Of a DNA stretch of 64,000 bases, positions 63,801-64,000 are shown in pieces. Source of the stretch: Eutreptiella sp. 'Long Island Sound 2002' (taxonomy: Eukaryota; Euglenozoa; Euglenophyceae; Eutreptiales; Eutreptiaceae); assembly GCA_964036045.1 (NCBI GenBank), contig OZ038384.1, forward strand, positions 56,331,355 through 56,395,354, in the 5' to 3' direction. The notes under the pieces were generated by a model. The model was not told the DNA's origin, ran no database searches, and saw only the letters and a program-made list of their open reading frames with translations. A program made the translations under genes and the position numbers. Position 1 is the first letter of the stretch. Every line of letters starts with the position of its first letter.

Positions 63801-64000
63801 TATGGCGGGGCTTTGGTACATGCATGAGGTATGGCGGGGCATTGGTACATGCATGAGGGATGGCGGGGCTTTGGTACATGCATGAGGTATGGCGGGGCCT
63901 TGGTACATGCATGAGGGATGGTGGGGCTTTGGTACATGCATGAGGTATGGCGGGGCATTGGTACATGCATGACGGATGGCGGGGCTTTGGTACATGCATG

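Larger units (their letters stand above)
45939..64000 (+). repeat. Right arm of the 29-bp minisatellite array
   Basis: About 620 units in the normal orientation continue beyond the window. Compared with the left arm, the dominant unit here has GGGGCTTTGG instead of GGGGCATTGG. Many units have GAGGGATGG or GAGGGAAGG instead of GAGGTATGG, especially after 51 kb. Characteristic markers are 28-bp units with GCATGAGTATGGCCGAGG (for example about 47,517, 48,647, 49,196, 50,211 and 50,790), GTATGTCGGGGCC, GTATGGGCGGGC, TACGGCCGGGCC, CATGACGGATGG and 27-bp units with GGTATGCATGAGG (51,300 and 51,559). No gene or RNA feature is seen in 18 kb. Confidence 0.98.

Noticed and set aside
1-64000. Telomere or subtelomere hexamer repeats
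   Set aside because: I looked for TTAGGG/CCCTAA runs and found only isolated chance matches (for example CCCTAG near 31,225).
1-64000. The whole repeat structure as an assembly artefact
   Set aside because: Most blocks differ by private substitutions and odd-length units, which argues for real copies. The near-identical 1,102-bp copies at 14.6-16.8 kb could still be a copy-number error, so I report them with that caveat.

Overview
The window holds no gene that I can support. It is almost entirely tandem-repeat DNA. About 52 kb is a 29-bp minisatellite that runs off both ends of the window, and about 7.7 kb is a second, unrelated GC-rich minisatellite with 23/26-bp units. The rest is a few kilobases of GC-rich, G-tract-rich low-copy sequence. 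The scale of the arrays, their higher-order structure and the lack of any compact gene layout point to a eukaryotic nuclear genome. The CpG-rich, strongly GC-skewed sequence would fit a GC-rich vertebrate compartment, such as a bird or reptile microchromosome or a monotreme or subterminal region. That is inference; no diagnostic gene or named transposon is visible, and there are no telomere hexamer arrays.

Layout. (1) 1-31,008: 29-bp units, all in one orientation, organised in many overlapping higher-order repeats (HORs). The clearest is a 1,102-bp block (38 units) in four tandem copies at 13.5-17.9 kb. (2) 31,009-42,156: an 11.1-kb foreign block inside the 29-mer array. It begins with a (GTT)n microsatellite and is flanked by an identical 13-bp direct repeat. 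Inside it are GC-rich low-copy DNA, the 23/26-bp hairpin-forming array (about 31.95-39.60 kb), a 224-bp tandem duplication and about 2.1 kb of GC-rich low-copy DNA with long G-tracts. (3) 42,157-64,000: the 29-mer array resumes, at first resembling the left side and then shifting to different monomer subtypes. At 44.7-45.9 kb it contains two copies of a 157-bp non-repeat island, each joined to about 165 bp of 29-mers in inverted orientation, so that large snap-back hairpins are possible.

The 29-bp monomer has the consensus GCGGGGCATTGGTAC followed directly by ATGCATGAGGTATG. Its minus strand has no stop codon in any frame. Because 29 is not divisible by 3, all three minus frames give the same 29-residue cyclic peptide, which explains minus-strand open frames of up to 2,353 codons. 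I treat all of these, and the Ala/Pro/Arg-rich or Gly/Ala/Arg-rich frames over the GC-rich array, as repeat artefacts rather than genes.

The parts most worth a second look are: the apparent target-site duplication and CAA-type tail around the 11-kb insert; the perfect 7-bp hairpin built into each 23/26-bp unit; the palindromic CATGCATG core (which contains the RBFOX RNA motif on both strands) in most of roughly 1,800 units; the HOR boundaries marked by odd-length units; and the duplicated inversion/island module.
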